A stretch of 64,000 nucleotides of DNA from Croceivirga sp. GTDB lineage: Bacteria; Bacteroidota; Bacteroidia; Flavobacteriales; Flavobacteriaceae. The stretch covers positions 62,001 to 126,000 of the forward strand of contig JANQQQ010000018.1 of the NCBI GenBank assembly GCA_028284935.1, written 5' to 3'. Of this stretch, positions 9,025-20,088 are shown piece by piece. Every line of letters begins with the position of its first letter. The stretch's first letter is position 1. The translations under genes were made by a program, and so were the position numbers. The notes under the pieces were generated by a model that saw only the letters and a list, made by a program, of their open reading frames with translations, was not told where the DNA came from and ran no database searches.

Positions 9025-9375
9025 TTATTTCAATAAGTTGGTATCCTCATTGGGAAAGACCAAGGATGGATTAAAAACCTTTGCTTCTTCAATATCCATC
9101 CATGCATAAGTAATCAAAATAAGAACATCACCAACGGCAACCTTACGCGCAGCGGCACCATTTAGCGTAAGCTCGCCGGAGCCCCTTGGACCTGGTATCG
9201 CATAGGTTTCCAAACGCTCACCGTTGTTATTGTTAACAATCTGAACTTTTTCCCCACGAATGATATTTGCGGCATCCATCAAGTCTTCATCAATGGTAAT
9301 GCTACCAATGTAGTTAAGATCGGCTCCAGTTACCTTTACACGATGAATTTTGGATTTTACTACTTCTACTTGCAT
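9025..9375 (-). CDS. panD: Aspartate 1-decarboxylase
   Basis: A 116-residue pyruvoyl enzyme that makes beta-alanine for pantothenate. The self-cleavage site Gly24-Ser25 in [10 protein letters not shown] is in place, as are the substrate-site residues of [12 protein letters not shown] and the [13 protein letters not shown] segment. I use the ATG at 9375 (MQVEVVKSK), which puts the cleavage site at the canonical position; a start four codons upstream is possible. It lies 18 bases downstream of panC, forming a panC-panD-flippase unit. Confidence 0.97.
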   Translation of the reverse strand: MQVEVVKSKIHRVKVTGADLNYIGSITIDEDLMDAANIIRGEKVQIVNNNNGERLETYAIPGPRGSGELTLNGAAARKVAVGDVLILITYAWMDIEEAKVFNPSLVFPNEDTNLLK

Positions 9376-9393
9376 ATTATGGGGCAAAATTAT

Positions 9394-10242
9394 TTAATTC
9401 AGGGCGATATTGTCAATTAAACGGATGCCTTCCGCATAAACAGCAACGAAGGCCCTATATTTTCTATCCTTTTGAATTTTAGTTGTTGGAGTTAGGGTGT
9501 CCACATCCGTTATTTCAAAATACTCCAATTCAAAAACCGGGTTTTTATGGAACTGTTGGAATACCCACTCATTAATATTCTTAGCATTTTCCATGCCAAA
9601 TTTAGTTTTGGCAGATAACAAAGTTTCATGAATGAAACCTGCTGCTTTCCTGGTCGATTGAGACAGTCTTTCATTGCGCGAACTTCTGGCCAAACCATTG
9701 GGTTCCCTTTCGATAGGGCAGGGTACAATTTCCAAATCAAGGTGGGATTGTTCCACTAATTTTTGGATAATTTGTAATTGCTGGAAATCCTTTTCTCCAA
9801 AATAAGCCCTTGTAGGTTCTACCGCTTTAAACAGCAATTCTACAATGGTCGCCACCCCGTCAAAGTGCCCTGTTCTAAACTCTCCCTCCATTACTTTTTC
9901 CAAGCCATTAAAATTAAAGGCCTTGGAAGTTACATTTCCATCATATATTTCCGTTTGACTAGGCGTAAAAATGACGACTTCTTTTGAAACCGAAAGTAAA
10001 AGGGCGACATCCTTTTTTAGATTCGAGGGATATTTGTCCAGGTCTTCCGTGTTATCGAACTGGGTCGGATTTATGAATATAGTCACCACTACAAGGTCAT
10101 TATCTGCCAAGGCTCTCTTCACGAGGGAAAGATGACCTTGGTGAAGTGCTCCCATAGTTGGAACCAGGCCAATCGAACAGTTTTTCGATTTCCATTCCTT
10201 TAGGACTTCATTAAGCTCTTTTTTACTTTCTAACACCTTCAT
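9394..10242 (-). CDS. panC: Pantothenate synthetase
   Basis: A 282-residue ligase joining pantoate and beta-alanine with ATP. It shows LVPTMGALHQGHLSLV (HIGH-like motif), FINPTQF, the GxFDGVATIV segment, YFGEKDFQQLQI, and the KMSKS-like RSSRNERLS. Standard length. It heads the panC-panD operon and is transcribed divergently from the GT5-like gene from a region with opposed -7 boxes (10262-10269 minus; 10301-10308 plus). Confidence 0.97.
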   Translation of the reverse strand: MKVLESKKELNEVLKEWKSKNCSIGLVPTMGALHQGHLSLVKRALADNDLVVVTIFINPTQFDNTEDLDKYPSNLKKDVALLLSVSKEVVIFTPSQTEIYDGNVTSKAFNFNGLEKVMEGEFRTGHFDGVATIVELLFKAVEPTRAYFGEKDFQQLQIIQKLVEQSHLDLEIVPCPIEREPNGLARSSRNERLSQSTRKAAGFIHETLLSAKTKFGMENAKNINEWVFQQFHKNPVFELEYFEITDVDTLTPTTKIQKDRKYRAFVAVYAEGIRLIDNIALN

Positions 10243-10261
10243 GACCTAAAACAAAAGCGTG

Positions 10262-10269
10262 CAAAAATA
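10262..10269 (-). promoter_or_regulatory. Promoter -7 element for panC-panD
   Basis: On the minus strand the sequence is TATTTTTG, matching TAnnTTTG, 19 bases upstream of the panC start. Confidence 0.6.
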
Positions 10270-10300
10270 CTATAAATACTGGTATTAGGCATAATTTTTG

Positions 10301-10308
10301 TACTTTTG
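10301..10308 (+). promoter_or_regulatory. Promoter -7 element for the GT5-like/DUF4270 unit
   Basis: TACTTTTG followed by CG, a close match to TAnnTTTG, 36 bases before the ATG at 10345 and only about 30 bases from the opposing panC element. Confidence 0.6.
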
Positions 10309-10344
10309 CGCCTACGTTAAGTCAGATGAACAAAAATTGCATGT

Positions 10345-11154
10345 ATGACTGGTAAAAAGATATTGTTCGTATCTTCTGAATTAGTGCCCTACCTACCTGA
10401 GAATCAAGTTTCCTTAATGTCTTACGAAGCCCCAAGAATGGTAAACAGTAACGGGGGTCAAATTCGTATTTTCATGCCAAGGTATGGGAATATCAATGAA
10501 CGAAGACATCAATTACACGAGGTAATTAGGCTTTCTGGAATGAACTTGGTTATCAATGATATGGATATGCCCCTTATTATTAAGGTGGCCTCCATTCCAA
10601 GGGAACGTATACAGGTCTATTTCATTGATAATGATGAATATTTTAAGAGAAAAGCCACTTTTGAAGATAAAGATGGAAATCTGTTTCAAGATAATGATGA
10701 ACGGGGGATTTTCTTTGCTAAAGGCGTTGTTGAAACGGTAAAGAAATTGAATTGGTCGCCAGATATCATTCATGTGCATGGTTGGATGGCTTCTTTACTA
10801 CCCTTATATCTAAGGGAATATTATGCTGATGAGCCTATCTTCATGGACAGTAAAATTGTGACCTCGGTATACGGAAAAGGATTTGATGGGGAATTGAGTA
10901 ATGAAATGTTGGATAAAATTGCATTTGACGGGGTCGATCAAAATAAAATTGAGGTCCTAAAAACTCCTGACTATAATAATTTGTTAAAGGTTGCCGTGGA
11001 TTATTCCGATGCCATTATTTTAGCCTCCGAAGAGGTTCCTAATGAATTGGTTGATTATGTAAATGAGCAGGGCAAACCAACTCTTCCCTACGTTTCATTC
11101 CAAGAAACGGATGAAGCCTATGCCAATTTCTATAACACTCAAGTTTTAAGTTAA
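10345..11154 (+). CDS. Glycogen/starch synthase N-terminal-domain protein
   Basis: This 269-residue protein matches only the N-terminal Rossmann half of GT5 glycogen synthases: ILFVSSELVPYL, GGQIRIFMPRYG, VYFIDNDEYFKRK, and DIIHVHGWMASLLPLYLR. The C-terminal nucleotide-sugar-binding half is absent, and the usual KxGGL motif near the start is not intact, so ADP-glucose transfer is doubtful. The ending is natural (no frameshift visible; DUF4270 starts 5 bases later), so this is a stand-alone half protein rather than a broken gene. It is often found at this place in Bacteroidota; role unknown, perhaps binding or regulation in envelope sugar metabolism. Confidence 0.85.
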   Translation: MTGKKILFVSSELVPYLPENQVSLMSYEAPRMVNSNGGQIRIFMPRYGNINERRHQLHEVIRLSGMNLVINDMDMPLIIKVASIPRERIQVYFIDNDEYFKRKATFEDKDGNLFQDNDERGIFFAKGVVETVKKLNWSPDIIHVHGWMASLLPLYLREYYADEPIFMDSKIVTSVYGKGFDGELSNEMLDKIAFDGVDQNKIEVLKTPDYNNLLKVAVDYSDAIILASEEVPNELVDYVNEQGKPTLPYVSFQETDEAYANFYNTQVLS

Positions 11155-11159
11155 GCCAA

Positions 11160-13082
11160 ATGGTTTTTAAGTACGGTAGGATTTCAGCGTTAGCTGGAAT
11201 TTCTTTTTTATTGGTTTTTCTGGCTTCCTGTGAAGAAGATTTAGATACCTTGGGAAATGGGGTGATTTCTAACGAACCCTTTGTTACGGACAAAGCTGAG
11301 TTTGATGTTTTTGCCTTCAACAGAAGTGCTGTGGCCGTTCAGACCAATAGGTTACCGTTATATCAAATTGGGGTATATAACGATCCAATATACGGAAGAA
11401 GGCAAGCGATTGCAACATCACAAATTACATTTCAAAACATCCCAGGTAATCCCGTTTTTGGAAATTTTACGCAAGATGTGGAGGATTTGCCAGAAGGGCT
11501 TCGCAACAATGACGATATTTTGGACACCATTCCGGAAAACGAGACCATCAAAGAAGTAACGCTTTATTTACCATATCAATTGGTGCCTGCCTCTACTAAT
11601 AGGGATACCGATGGTGATGGAATACCTGATGAGTTGGAGTCCCCTGAGGATAGGGATAACCCGGATAGTGACCAAGATAATGATGGTCTTACCGACATAG
11701 AAGAATTCCGTGCTGGAACCAACCCTTTTGATGCTGATACTGATGGTGACGGTGTGCCGGACGGCGAGGACGAAAACACGATCGTCAATAGTTTTGCCAA
11801 CACATTTGCGTTGGATAGTATCCTTTCAAGCCGATTTATAAATATTGAAAACGAAAACCAATATGTAGGGGAAGAATTTAATCTAAGGGTGGAACGCTCC
11901 TCATTTTTCCTTAGGGATTTAGATCCAGGTTCAAATTTTGAAGAGAATCAGGAATATTTCTCAAATACGGATATTACTACTTTCGTTGAAGGAGAGCCCT
12001 TATTTGATGAAACGGTAACCATTGATAACAAGGAAATAATAACTTTCGATGAGGATGATCCAGATACGGATGAGGATGAATCCTTACTAGTTGCAACCAG
12101 ACTTGGTCCAGGGATACAAGCAACGTTGGACCCGCAGTTCTTTCAAGAGAACATCTTGGATAAGGAAGGTAGTCAAGAGCTATTGAGCCAGAGCAACTTA
12201 TCAAATTTCATCCGGGGACTTCATTTTTCCATTACCCCATCAAGTGAAGATTTAATGATTTTGTTTGATTTGACCCGGGCTAACATCACAATCACCTACG
12301 AATTTGATGACTTTGTCTTGGACGAAGAGGGGGATGGAACCGAAGGAACCATAGAAAAAGCCGAAGGTCAATTTGTTTTTAATCTGTTACAAGTAAATAA
12401 TAATATTATTGTCGGAAATGCCGTCAACACCTTTATAGATGATCCATTGCCCTCAGAGATTGTTGCTCAATTGGGCCAGGACCAAACAAATGCCGGTAGA
12501 CTTTATCTTAAAGGAGGAAGTGGAACTTTTTCAGACCTACGCTTGTTCGATCGAGATGAATCCATTGCGAATGCCATCATAGAGGACATTAAGTCCAACA
12601 ACTGGGTAATAAATGAGGCCAACTTAGTTTTTTATGTAGATCGGGATGCCATTGATTTAACCGGAGGTACCGTAGAACCTCCACGAATCTATCTTTTTGA
12701 CGCGGAGAACAGTAGACCACTTTTTAATGTGGCTACCGAAACCCAAACCTCTGAGGATCCTTTGGGACTTTTCTTAAATTATGATGGAATATTGGAAAGG
12801 AATTCCGCTGGCGAGGGAATTAAATATACCATTCGGATAACGGAGTATTTAAATGACATTATCGTTAGGGATTCTACGAATGCACCACTTAGACTGGCAT
12901 TGACATCAAATATTGGAATTGCAACAACTCAAGAAGCTGAGTCCAGTATGGGAGATAGGGTTGATTTACCTATAATGAACACTCTAAATCCTTTAGGAAC
13001 CATTTTGTTTGGCAACAATGTCCCCATTGAAGAAGAAGGCAAAAAGCTTAAGCTTCAAATTTTCTACACGGAAACGGACTAA
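11160..13082 (+). CDS. DUF4270 lipoprotein with thrombospondin type-3-like repeats
   Basis: A 640-residue lipoprotein (lipobox LVFLASC) of the DUF4270 family, which is Bacteroidota-specific and of unknown function. Family segments include FNRSAVAVQTNRLPLYQIGVY and the late GRLYLKGGSGTFSDL. Residues about 149-204 are an inserted set of Asp-rich repeats (DTDGDGIPDELE, DSDQDNDGLTD, DADTDGDGVPDGED) of the TSP3 / calcium-binding type. It starts 5 bases after the GT5-like gene, so the two are surely one operon. I infer an outer-membrane or surface-facing protein needing Ca2+. Confidence 0.88.
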   Translation: MVFKYGRISALAGISFLLVFLASCEEDLDTLGNGVISNEPFVTDKAEFDVFAFNRSAVAVQTNRLPLYQIGVYNDPIYGRRQAIATSQITFQNIPGNPVFGNFTQDVEDLPEGLRNNDDILDTIPENETIKEVTLYLPYQLVPASTNRDTDGDGIPDELESPEDRDNPDSDQDNDGLTDIEEFRAGTNPFDADTDGDGVPDGEDENTIVNSFANTFALDSILSSRFINIENENQYVGEEFNLRVERSSFFLRDLDPGSNFEENQEYFSNTDITTFVEGEPLFDETVTIDNKEIITFDEDDPDTDEDESLLVATRLGPGIQATLDPQFFQENILDKEGSQELLSQSNLSNFIRGLHFSITPSSEDLMILFDLTRANITITYEFDDFVLDEEGDGTEGTIEKAEGQFVFNLLQVNNNIIVGNAVNTFIDDPLPSEIVAQLGQDQTNAGRLYLKGGSGTFSDLRLFDRDESIANAIIEDIKSNNWVINEANLVFYVDRDAIDLTGGTVEPPRIYLFDAENSRPLFNVATETQTSEDPLGLFLNYDGILERNSAGEGIKYTIRITEYLNDIIVRDSTNAPLRLALTSNIGIATTQEAESSMGDRVDLPIMNTLNPLGTILFGNNVPIEEEGKKLKLQIFYTETD

Positions 13083-13159
13083 GTTGGGTCAAATTATACA
13101 AGTCAAGGGTTTTTTACGTTATATAACCTAGATTTCAAATGAAATTCGCATTCAAAGAC

Positions 13160-13167
13160 TACTTTTG
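13160..13167 (+). promoter_or_regulatory. Promoter -7 element for glmS
   Basis: TACTTTTG followed by CGG lies 41 bases before the glmS start; a TTTC at 13133-13136 is a weak -33 candidate. Confidence 0.55.
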
Positions 13168-13208
13168 CGGCATATTAATAATTTGATAATTGTTTTAAAT
13201 ACTAATTC

Positions 13209-15056
13209 ATGTGTGGAATAGTCGGGTATATTGGTCAAAGAGACGCTTATCCAATCATAGTAAAGGGACTTCAAAGACTTGAATACAGAGGGTATGACAG
13301 TGCTGGATTGGTCCTTTATGACGGCAACGACATTTGCCTAACCAAAACCAAAGGGAAAGTTGAAGATCTTAAGAATAAGGCCGAGGCAGCTTCCTGTAAC
13401 ACAGGCCAATTGGGATTGGGACATACACGGTGGGCCACTCACGGAATTCCAAATGATATTAACTCCCACCCTCATTATTCCAATTCTGGTGACTTGGTCA
13501 TCATTCACAATGGAATAATAGAAAACTACGAGTCCATCAAAAAGGCGCTTATAAAAAGGGGCTATACCTTTGAATCCGATACGGATACGGAAGTTTTGGT
13601 CAACCTTATTGAAGAGGTTAAGAATACGGAGGAAGTGAAATTGGGACAAGCGGTTCAAATTGCTTTGAACCAGGTCGTAGGGGCTTATGCCATTGCCGTT
13701 TTTGATAGAAATAAGCCTAATGAAATTGTAGTGGCCAAGTTGGGCAGCCCGCTGGCTATAGGTATAGGGGACAACGAGTATTTTGTTGCCTCAGATGCCT
13801 CCCCATTCATTGAGTTCACCAATAACGCCGTTTATCTTGAAGATGAGGAAATGGCTATTATCCGTCCAGGCAAGGAAATAAAGTTGAGGAAGATTAAAGA
13901 TGATGCCATAGCCTATCCAAACATTCAAGAGCTTCAACTCAACATAGAGGAAATTGAAAAAGGGGGCTATGACCATTTTATGCTAAAGGAGATTTATGAG
14001 CAACCACGCGCAATTTTAGATACCTATAGGGGAAGACTTTTGGCAGACCAAGGACTTATTAGAATGGCTGGAATTGACCAGAATCTTGAAAAGTTCCTAA
14101 ATGCCAATAGGATTATTATTGTTGCTTGTGGTACTTCTTGGCATGCTGGACTTGTGGCCGAGTATATCTTTGAAGATCTTGCAAGAATACCCGTTGAAGT
14201 AGAGTATGCTTCCGAGTTTAGATATCGAAATCCAGTAATAACGGAGAACGATGTATTAATTGCTATTTCGCAGTCGGGGGAAACAGCAGATACTTTGGCT
14301 GCAATTAAAATGGCCAAGGAAAAAGGGGCTTTTGTATTCGGGGTATGTAATGTAGTGGGGTCTTCCATCGCCAGGGAAACCCATGCCGGGGCATACACCC
14401 ATGCGGGTCCAGAGATTGGAGTGGCCTCCACGAAAGCATTTACTACCCAAATTACCATCTTAACCTTAATTGCCTTAAAGCTGGCAAAGGAAAAAGGAGC
14501 TTTTTCAGACTCAAAGTTCCATGAATATCTAACAGAATTGGAAGCAATTCCCGAAAAGGTGGAAACCGCTTTGCAATCCAATGTCCTTATCGAGCAGATT
14601 GCGGAAGTTTACAAGAATTCTTCCAATTGTCTTTATCTAGGGAGAGGATATAATTTTCCAGTGGCCTTGGAAGGCGCACTTAAACTAAAGGAAATTAGCT
14701 ACATCCATGCGGAAGGATATCCTGCTGCGGAAATGAAACATGGCCCTATAGCATTGATAGATGACCAAATGCCCGTAGTGGTTATTGCCACTAAAAAAGG
14801 GCATTATGAAAAGGTGGTTAGCAATATTCAAGAGATAAAATCAAGACACGGAAAAATTATTGCAGTGGTCTTTGAAGGTGACGAAATGGTGTCTGAACTG
14901 GCCGACCACATCATTGAGGTTCCAGAAACTTCCGAACCACTTTCCCCACTTTTGACCACCATTCCACTGCAATTATTGTCATATCACATTGCTCTGATGC
15001 GAGGTTGCAATGTAGATCAACCTCGAAATTTGGCAAAATCGGTTACCGTGGAGTAA
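13209..15056 (+). CDS. glmS: Glucosamine-fructose-6-phosphate aminotransferase
   Basis: A 615-residue enzyme making glucosamine-6-phosphate from fructose-6-phosphate and glutamine, the first step to UDP-GlcNAc. MCGIVGYIG gives the Cys2 nucleophile of the N-terminal glutaminase domain; RYDSAG, HTRWATHG and HNGIIENY follow. Two SIS sugar-isomerase domains carry ACGTSWHA, SQSGETADT, STKAFTTQ, and the C-terminal AKSVTVE with the catalytic Lys. Full family length. Ends in a clear terminator at 15084-15109. Confidence 0.98.
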   Translation: MCGIVGYIGQRDAYPIIVKGLQRLEYRGYDSAGLVLYDGNDICLTKTKGKVEDLKNKAEAASCNTGQLGLGHTRWATHGIPNDINSHPHYSNSGDLVIIHNGIIENYESIKKALIKRGYTFESDTDTEVLVNLIEEVKNTEEVKLGQAVQIALNQVVGAYAIAVFDRNKPNEIVVAKLGSPLAIGIGDNEYFVASDASPFIEFTNNAVYLEDEEMAIIRPGKEIKLRKIKDDAIAYPNIQELQLNIEEIEKGGYDHFMLKEIYEQPRAILDTYRGRLLADQGLIRMAGIDQNLEKFLNANRIIIVACGTSWHAGLVAEYIFEDLARIPVEVEYASEFRYRNPVITENDVLIAISQSGETADTLAAIKMAKEKGAFVFGVCNVVGSSIARETHAGAYTHAGPEIGVASTKAFTTQITILTLIALKLAKEKGAFSDSKFHEYLTELEAIPEKVETALQSNVLIEQIAEVYKNSSNCLYLGRGYNFPVALEGALKLKEISYIHAEGYPAAEMKHGPIALIDDQMPVVVIATKKGHYEKVVSNIQEIKSRHGKIIAVVFEGDEMVSELADHIIEVPETSEPLSPLLTTIPLQLLSYHIALMRGCNVDQPRNLAKSVTVE

Positions 15057-15083
15057 CTAAATGATTACATCGTTTTAATGAAG

Positions 15084-15109
15084 AAACCGCTATTAAGGCG
15101 GTTTTTTTT
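15084..15109 (+). terminator. Terminator after glmS
   Basis: AAACCGC / GCGGTTT stem with a seven-base loop followed by a run of T, 27 bases after the glmS stop. Confidence 0.88.
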
Positions 15110-15265
15110 GTTAAATCCTTAGACTTGAACACGAATTTCTAAGAAAAATATACTATGCATGCATAATTATTTTTAAATTTTATGGGATTCAAGTCAAAAA
15201 AATGTATCTTCCACCACTGTTATTTAACTTGATTTTAAAACTAACTTAACGCAAACTCTTCCCCG

Positions 15266-18028
15266 ATGAAAAAATTGATTTTCGTATTTGCACTGTTGAT
15301 TGGGACAATTACGTATGCCCAAACTACGGTTACAGGAACAGTAGTAGATGAGAATAATGAACCCGTTCCTGGGGCCAATGTTGCAGTGGTCGGAATAGCC
15401 GAAGGTGCAGTGGCCGACTTTGATGGTAATTTTACCCTGAGCACATCGGCAACCCCGCCATTTCAATTGAAAGTTACCAGTATTGGTTATTCTGAGGCAA
15501 CCGTTGAAGTTACCTCAAACAACCAAGTCCTTTCCATAACCCTGCGTGAATCATCCACCTTACTGGATGAAATTGTAATTTCCGCTTCCAGAACACCTGA
15601 ACGTATTTTTGAGTCTCCGGTTTCTGTGGAGCGATTCGGCATTCAGGATATTAAAAACACTACAGCCGAATCTTTTTATGGGGGACTCCAGAATTTGAAA
15701 GGCGTTGATATCAACACAAACAGTTTAACCTTCCAATCCATCAACACCAGGGGTTTTGCCACGTTTGCGAATGTGAGGTTCATGCAATTGGTGGACGGAA
15801 TGGATAACTCCGCTCCGGGTTTGAACTTTGTACTAGGTAATTTGGTGGGTATGAACGAGTTGGATGTGCAAAGCGTTGAGATTCTTCCGGGCGCGGCTTC
15901 GGCCTTGTACGGGGCAGGTGCCTTCAACGGTATTTTGTTCATGCAGAGCAAGAGCCCATTCGACTTTCAGGGAATAAGCACTTATTTAAAAACAGGGGTT
16001 ACTTCGCAAGAAGCAGCAGGAAGCAACCCATTTTATGACGTTGGTATTAGGGCAGCACATGCCTTTAGTGACAAATTTGCCGTAAAGGCCAATTTCTCCA
16101 TCTTACAAGGGGAAGATTGGCAAGCGGTAAACGAAGACAACTTAAATAATCCCGGTCTCGGAAGGGAAGACCCAAATTATGATGGCTTAAATGTCTATGG
16201 GGATGAAGTGAACTTTCCCCTAAATTTTGACGCCCTAGCGGGTCTTCCAGCGGGAACATTGGGATCGGCCGTGGTTTCCAGGACGGGGTATAACGAACGG
16301 GATTTGATTGATTACAATGCACAAAGTGTAAAAGCCGATTTAGCGTTGCATTACCGCCCTTTTGGAGACGACTTGGAAGTGATTTATAATGGTCGTATAG
16401 GCCGTGGTACCACCATTTATCAAGGTATCAACAGATATTATGTAGATGGTTTTAAAATGCAACAACACAAGTTGGAGTTGAAAAACGACAACTTTTTTAT
16501 CAGGGGGTATATCGTATCGGAGAATTCCGGGAACGCTTACGATTCCAGATTTGCCGCCATCAATACCAATAGACGTTGGAAATCAGATGCGGATTGGTTT
16601 GGTGACTACGCAGCTACATTCATTGGAGCTCGTTTAGGGGTAGGAACCGGAGTTCAAGCTACCGAGGAACAGGCACATGCTGCGGCAAGGGCCGCTGCGG
16701 ATACCGGCAGATTCCTTCCGGGAACGCCGGAATTTGATAACGCTTTTAATCAAGTAATCGCAGACGGCGACTTGACAACAGGAGCTCGTTTTATCGATAA
16801 CACCAAATTCCGCCATGTGAACGGCAATTATAATTTGGCCCATTTGATTGATGATTGGGCGGATATCCAAGTTGGCGGTTCCTTTAGGGAATATGAACTG
16901 AACTCCCAGGGAACCATCTTTACGGATATTGACGGACCCATTACCTACAGTGAATTCGGGGGATATGTACAGTTTCAGAAGAAAGTCTTTGATGATCGAC
17001 TTAAATTGACTGCATCAGGGCGCTATGACAAAAACGAATTTTTTGATGGCTTTTTCTCTCCAAGGGCGGCCCTGGGCTTAACTTTGGGCGAAAGACGCAA
17101 TCACAACATAAGGGTGTCATTTCAGACTGGTTTTAGAAACCCAACGACCCAAGACTTGTTCATAGGATTGGATGCCGGTAGGGCCGTTTTAGTGGGCTCG
17201 GCTCCGGACAACTTAGATCGTGACGTACGGACCTTTGAATTAAGCCCAGCGGGACAAACCCTTACGGGAAATACAACTGCCCAAGTAGTGGGTAGGGCGG
17301 CCTATGAAAATGCTTGGGACGCCTTGGCATTGGGAGCCGGGAATTTCCAGGCCATTAATACTCCAATTGTGCAGCCAGAGGAAATCACGGCTTATGAGGT
17401 GGGGTATCGGGCGCAAATTGGCAAGTTCTCCATCGATATGAATGCCTACTATAATCAATACACCAATTTCATCGCAGGGGGATTTGTTCAAGTTCCATTT
17501 TATGGAAATGTTTTTGGAACGGAGCAAGAACAAAATCTTGCCAGAGCAGCAGTTGCCAATGGGGATAGTAGGTTGTATCAGACCTATACCAATTCGCCGG
17601 AAGAGCTAACTGCTTATGGCGCTAATATTGGCGTGGATACCAAAATTGGAGGGTTCAACGTAGGCGTGAATTATACCTATAACCTTCTTGAAGATGAAGA
17701 GGAAATTCGGGCGCGTGGGATACGGACCAATTTCAACACCCCGGAGCATAGGTTCAAAGCTTCATTTGGCCACACGGAACTGTTTAAAAACTTTGGTTTT
17801 GGCCTAAATTATAGATGGAGCGATGAATATTTCTGGGAAGCGACCTTCCAGGATGGGGATATTGATTCCTTTAGTGTATTTGATGCACAGGTGAACTACG
17901 CTGTACCTAGTATCAAATCCGTCTTTAAGCTGGGGGGATCCAATATATTGAATGAAGAGTACGTGACCGCATTTGGTACGGGTAACGTTGGAGCCATTTA
18001 TTATATTAATTGGAGTATCAATCCCTAA
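15266..18028 (+). CDS. TonB-dependent receptor with carboxypeptidase-like regulatory domain
   Basis: A 920-residue outer-membrane receptor. Signal peptide MKKLIFVFALLIGTITYAQ; residues about 20-100 form the carboxypeptidase-D regulatory-like domain (TGTVVDENNEPVPGANV, DFDGNFTLS); the TonB-box region is LLDEIVISAS; the plug (about 110-235) includes NTRGFATFANVRFMQLVDG and VEILPGAASALYGAGAFNG; the rest is barrel with Asp/Asn-rich loops. It lacks a SusD partner next to it, so I do not call it SusC. It stands alone between two terminators; the ligand is unknown. Confidence 0.92.
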   Translation: MKKLIFVFALLIGTITYAQTTVTGTVVDENNEPVPGANVAVVGIAEGAVADFDGNFTLSTSATPPFQLKVTSIGYSEATVEVTSNNQVLSITLRESSTLLDEIVISASRTPERIFESPVSVERFGIQDIKNTTAESFYGGLQNLKGVDINTNSLTFQSINTRGFATFANVRFMQLVDGMDNSAPGLNFVLGNLVGMNELDVQSVEILPGAASALYGAGAFNGILFMQSKSPFDFQGISTYLKTGVTSQEAAGSNPFYDVGIRAAHAFSDKFAVKANFSILQGEDWQAVNEDNLNNPGLGREDPNYDGLNVYGDEVNFPLNFDALAGLPAGTLGSAVVSRTGYNERDLIDYNAQSVKADLALHYRPFGDDLEVIYNGRIGRGTTIYQGINRYYVDGFKMQQHKLELKNDNFFIRGYIVSENSGNAYDSRFAAINTNRRWKSDADWFGDYAATFIGARLGVGTGVQATEEQAHAAARAAADTGRFLPGTPEFDNAFNQVIADGDLTTGARFIDNTKFRHVNGNYNLAHLIDDWADIQVGGSFREYELNSQGTIFTDIDGPITYSEFGGYVQFQKKVFDDRLKLTASGRYDKNEFFDGFFSPRAALGLTLGERRNHNIRVSFQTGFRNPTTQDLFIGLDAGRAVLVGSAPDNLDRDVRTFELSPAGQTLTGNTTAQVVGRAAYENAWDALALGAGNFQAINTPIVQPEEITAYEVGYRAQIGKFSIDMNAYYNQYTNFIAGGFVQVPFYGNVFGTEQEQNLARAAVANGDSRLYQTYTNSPEELTAYGANIGVDTKIGGFNVGVNYTYNLLEDEEEIRARGIRTNFNTPEHRFKASFGHTELFKNFGFGLNYRWSDEYFWEATFQDGDIDSFSVFDAQVNYAVPSIKSVFKLGGSNILNEEYVTAFGTGNVGAIYYINWSINP

Positions 18029-18050
18029 AATTAAAATAAAGCAATACGAT

Positions 18051-18078
18051 AAAGGTGTTCGTTTGAGCACCTTTTTTT
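18051..18078 (+). terminator. Terminator after the TonB-dependent receptor
   Basis: AAAGGTG / CACCTTT stem around a ten-base loop, followed by a T run; 22 bases after the stop codon. Confidence 0.85.
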
Positions 18079-18126
18079 ATGTCCAAAAAACAAGGAATGA
18101 AGTTTCTTTTAACGAGTGGAAAATCA

Positions 18127-18134
18127 TATCTTTG
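18127..18134 (+). promoter_or_regulatory. Promoter for atpD-atpC
   Basis: TATCTTTG followed by CGCCC matches TAnnTTTG; a TTTC about 20 bases upstream fits the -33 position. The 5' leader to the atpD ATG is about 58 bases. Confidence 0.65.
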
Positions 18135-18185
18135 CGCCCGAAATTTGATAGTGTATTCTCCTACAACGGAACAATCCTAAATTGA

Positions 18186-19706
<1,521 letters not shown>

Positions 19707-19784
19707 GCCAAACTTGGATTGGAGAATTCCAACAATTCAAATTCCAAGTTGGGGTTTGTTATTTGTAATTTGAGATTTTAAAAA

Positions 19785-20063
19785 ATGTATTTAGAAATTG
19801 TATCCCCGGAAGCTACATTGTTCGCTGGCGAAGTTACCTCAGTGACCGTTCCAGGAGTAAACGGTGAGTTTCAGATGTTGACGGATCACGCTCCAATTGT
19901 TTCCCTACTTCAAGAGGGGCAGGTAAAGGTGCAAGGCGATATTGAAATTGAGGAAGAGTTTCAAAACAAGTTCAGTACAGGGACCAATGGAGAAACCGTA
20001 CTTTCCATAACTAGCGGTACCATTGAAATGAAGGATAACAAAGTCATTGTTTTGGCGGATTAA
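19785..20063 (+). CDS. atpC: F1 ATP synthase subunit epsilon
   Basis: A 92-residue protein matching the beta-sandwich domain of AtpC: LEIVSPEATLFAGEVTSVTVPGVNGEFQML, DHAPIVSLLQEG. The C-terminal helical hairpin that inhibits ATPase activity in E. coli is missing, so the short Bacteroidota form is present. It follows atpD by 78 bases and is closed by a terminator. Confidence 0.95.
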   Translation: MYLEIVSPEATLFAGEVTSVTVPGVNGEFQMLTDHAPIVSLLQEGQVKVQGDIEIEEEFQNKFSTGTNGETVLSITSGTIEMKDNKVIVLAD

Positions 20064-20088
20064 TTGGGCCATAAACTTGATGATTTTA

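Noticed and set aside
10345-11154. Truncated glycogen synthase pseudogene
   Set aside because: Frame is intact, with its own promoter and a coupled downstream gene; the half-length form appears stable rather than decayed.
11604-11771. Adhesin or dockerin domain
   Set aside because: The Asp-rich repeats fit TSP3-like spacing, with no dockerin pair or adhesin repeats around them.
14024-14581. 185-codon open frame on the minus strand
   Set aside because: It lies wholly antisense to glmS, has no family pattern and no promoter; it is a shadow of the coding bias of glmS.
15266-18028. SusC of a polysaccharide locus
   Set aside because: No SusD-like gene or glycoside hydrolase next to it.
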